Positions 6,745 through 7,044 of a stretch of 7,044 nt of DNA are shown in pieces. Under the pieces are notes generated by a model. It did not search any database and was not told the origin of the DNA. It saw nothing but the letters and a program-made list of their open reading frames with translations. This stretch comes from Methylococcaceae bacterium. Lineage in GTDB: Bacteria; Pseudomonadota; Gammaproteobacteria; Methylococcales; Methylococcaceae. Within the stretch, counting starts at the first letter, position 1. Each line of letters opens with the position of its first letter. The stretch covers positions 1 to 7,044 of the forward strand of contig JAJRDJ010000008.1 of assembly GCA_028678445.1 (NCBI GenBank), written 5' to 3'. The position numbers and the translations under genes were made by a program.

Positions 6745-7044
6745 CATTCGCTCCTTCATGGTTATCTTCAATGGGGTTTTCCTCGATCTCCGCGTCATCC
6801 CCTTCCAGATAGGGAATGCGGTCCACTCCCACGACCTTTTCGCCCGGGCCGAGCTTGATCACGGTGACGCCCTGGGTATTCCGCCCCAGCTCGCGGATTT
6901 CCTCGACGCGGGTTCGCACCAGCGTGCCGGCATCGGTGATCAGCATGATTTCGTCGGTATCCTGAACCAGCACCGCCGCGACCACGGCGCCGTTGCGCTC
7001 GCTGGTCTGGATGGCGATCACACCCTGGCCGCCCCGGTGATGCA
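6728..7044 (-). CDS. gyrA: DNA gyrase subunit A, C-terminal end (partial)
   Basis: GyrA is the DNA-breaking and -rejoining subunit of gyrase, which introduces negative supercoils. Only the last 104 full codons are present; the gene runs off the right edge. The fragment reads [18 protein letters not shown], then the segments [17 protein letters not shown] and [12 protein letters not shown]. These are strongly conserved parts of the last blade of the GyrA C-terminal beta-pinwheel, which wraps DNA. They separate it from ParC, which has a different and shorter C-terminal domain. After [10 protein letters not shown] comes a highly acidic tail ending GANDEQDS, as seen in many gammaproteobacterial GyrA proteins. 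The stop is TAA at 6730-6728, 17 bases inside serC. A GTG at 7021 is an internal valine, not a start. The breakage-reunion domain and quinolone-resistance region are outside the window. Confidence 0.96.
   Translation of the reverse strand, partial: HHRGGQGVIAIQTSERNGAVVAAVLVQDTDEIMLITDAGTLVRTRVEEIRELGRNTQGVTVIKLGPGEKVVGVDRIPYLEGDDAEIEENPIEDNHEGANDEQDS
6751..6756 (-). promoter_or_regulatory. Shine-Dalgarno site for serC, inside gyrA
   Basis: AAGGAG on the minus strand lies 6 bases before the ATG at 6744 and 3 bases before the ATG at 6747. It is the strongest ribosome binding site in the window. It is embedded in the gyrA codons for the acidic tail (Glu-Gly of [10 protein letters not shown]), so the tail-coding DNA also serves serC initiation. 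Confidence 0.8.

Larger units (their letters stand above)
1..7044 (-). other. Mixed-function supraoperon gyrA-serC-serA-pheA-hisC-tyrA-aroA-cmk
   Basis: All eight genes run in one direction. Their junctions are a 17-base overlap (gyrA/serC), touching or 5 bases apart (serC/serA), 10 bases (serA/pheA), 26 bases (pheA/hisC), ATGA overlap (hisC/tyrA), 4 bases (tyrA/aroA) and TTGA overlap (aroA/cmk). No stem-loop followed by a T run and no convincing promoter is visible between them. The same order without serA is known from Pseudomonas. Co-transcription is inferred from spacing. No promoter or end of the transcript lies in the window. Confidence 0.75.

Noticed and set aside
5662..6798. Extended serC start at 6798
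   Set aside because: The extra 18 residues are basic and unlike SerC N-termini, and they overlap gyrA further; the AAGGAG site fits the ATG at 6744.
6728..7021. Separate 97-residue gene starting at GTG 7021
   Set aside because: The frame continues open to the window edge as HHRGGQG, which is GyrA sequence; the GTG is an internal valine.
1..7044. Mobile element, CRISPR array, tRNA/rRNA, riboswitch or terminator
   Set aside because: Coding sequence fills almost the whole window, gaps are 26 bases or less, and no repeat array, transposase or hairpin followed by a T run was seen by eye.

Overview
This window is an ordinary, tightly packed bacterial chromosomal segment. All eight genes lie on the minus strand, head to tail, with no gap longer than 26 bases. 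Read in transcription order from the right edge to the left they are: the 3' end of gyrA, then serC, serA, pheA, hisC, tyrA, aroA and the first codons of cmk. The base composition looks moderately GC-rich by eye (not computed). The order gyrA-serC-(...)-pheA-hisC-tyrA-aroA-cmk is the mixed-function aromatic 'supraoperon' known from Pseudomonas and other Gammaproteobacteria and, in part, Betaproteobacteria. A gammaproteobacterium or close relative is therefore the best guess. No species can be named from the sequence. Two points differ from Pseudomonas: a serA gene sits between serC and pheA, and tyrA and aroA are separate genes rather than one fused gene.

Layout. Right edge (6728-7044): end of the DNA gyrase A C-terminal domain with an acidic tail, whose last codons carry the ribosome binding site and start of serC. 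Region 4493-6744: serC and serA, two of the three steps of the phosphorylated serine pathway. Region 2234-4482: pheA (chorismate mutase/prephenate dehydratase with a regulatory ACT domain) and hisC (a PLP aminotransferase, probably also acting on aromatic keto acids). Region 35-2237: tyrA (prephenate dehydrogenase family) and aroA (a class II EPSP synthase). Left edge (1-38): start of cmk, read from a TTG codon that overlaps the aroA stop.

How they work together. AroA makes EPSP, the immediate precursor of chorismate. PheA and TyrA take chorismate and prephenate toward phenylpyruvate and 4-hydroxyphenylpyruvate, and a HisC-type aminotransferase can finish Phe and Tyr. SerA and SerC make phosphoserine. 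GyrA and Cmk serve DNA topology and CMP/dCMP phosphorylation. Junctions are overlaps or short gaps (gyrA/serC 17-base overlap, hisC/tyrA ATGA, aroA/cmk TTGA), which suggests translational coupling on a long transcript. I see no convincing internal promoter or factor-independent terminator.

I found no undescribed system, mobile element, CRISPR array or RNA gene. The points most worth a second look are the SerA active-site substitutions, the serA insertion in the supraoperon, the class II AroA residues, and the overlapping gene junctions.
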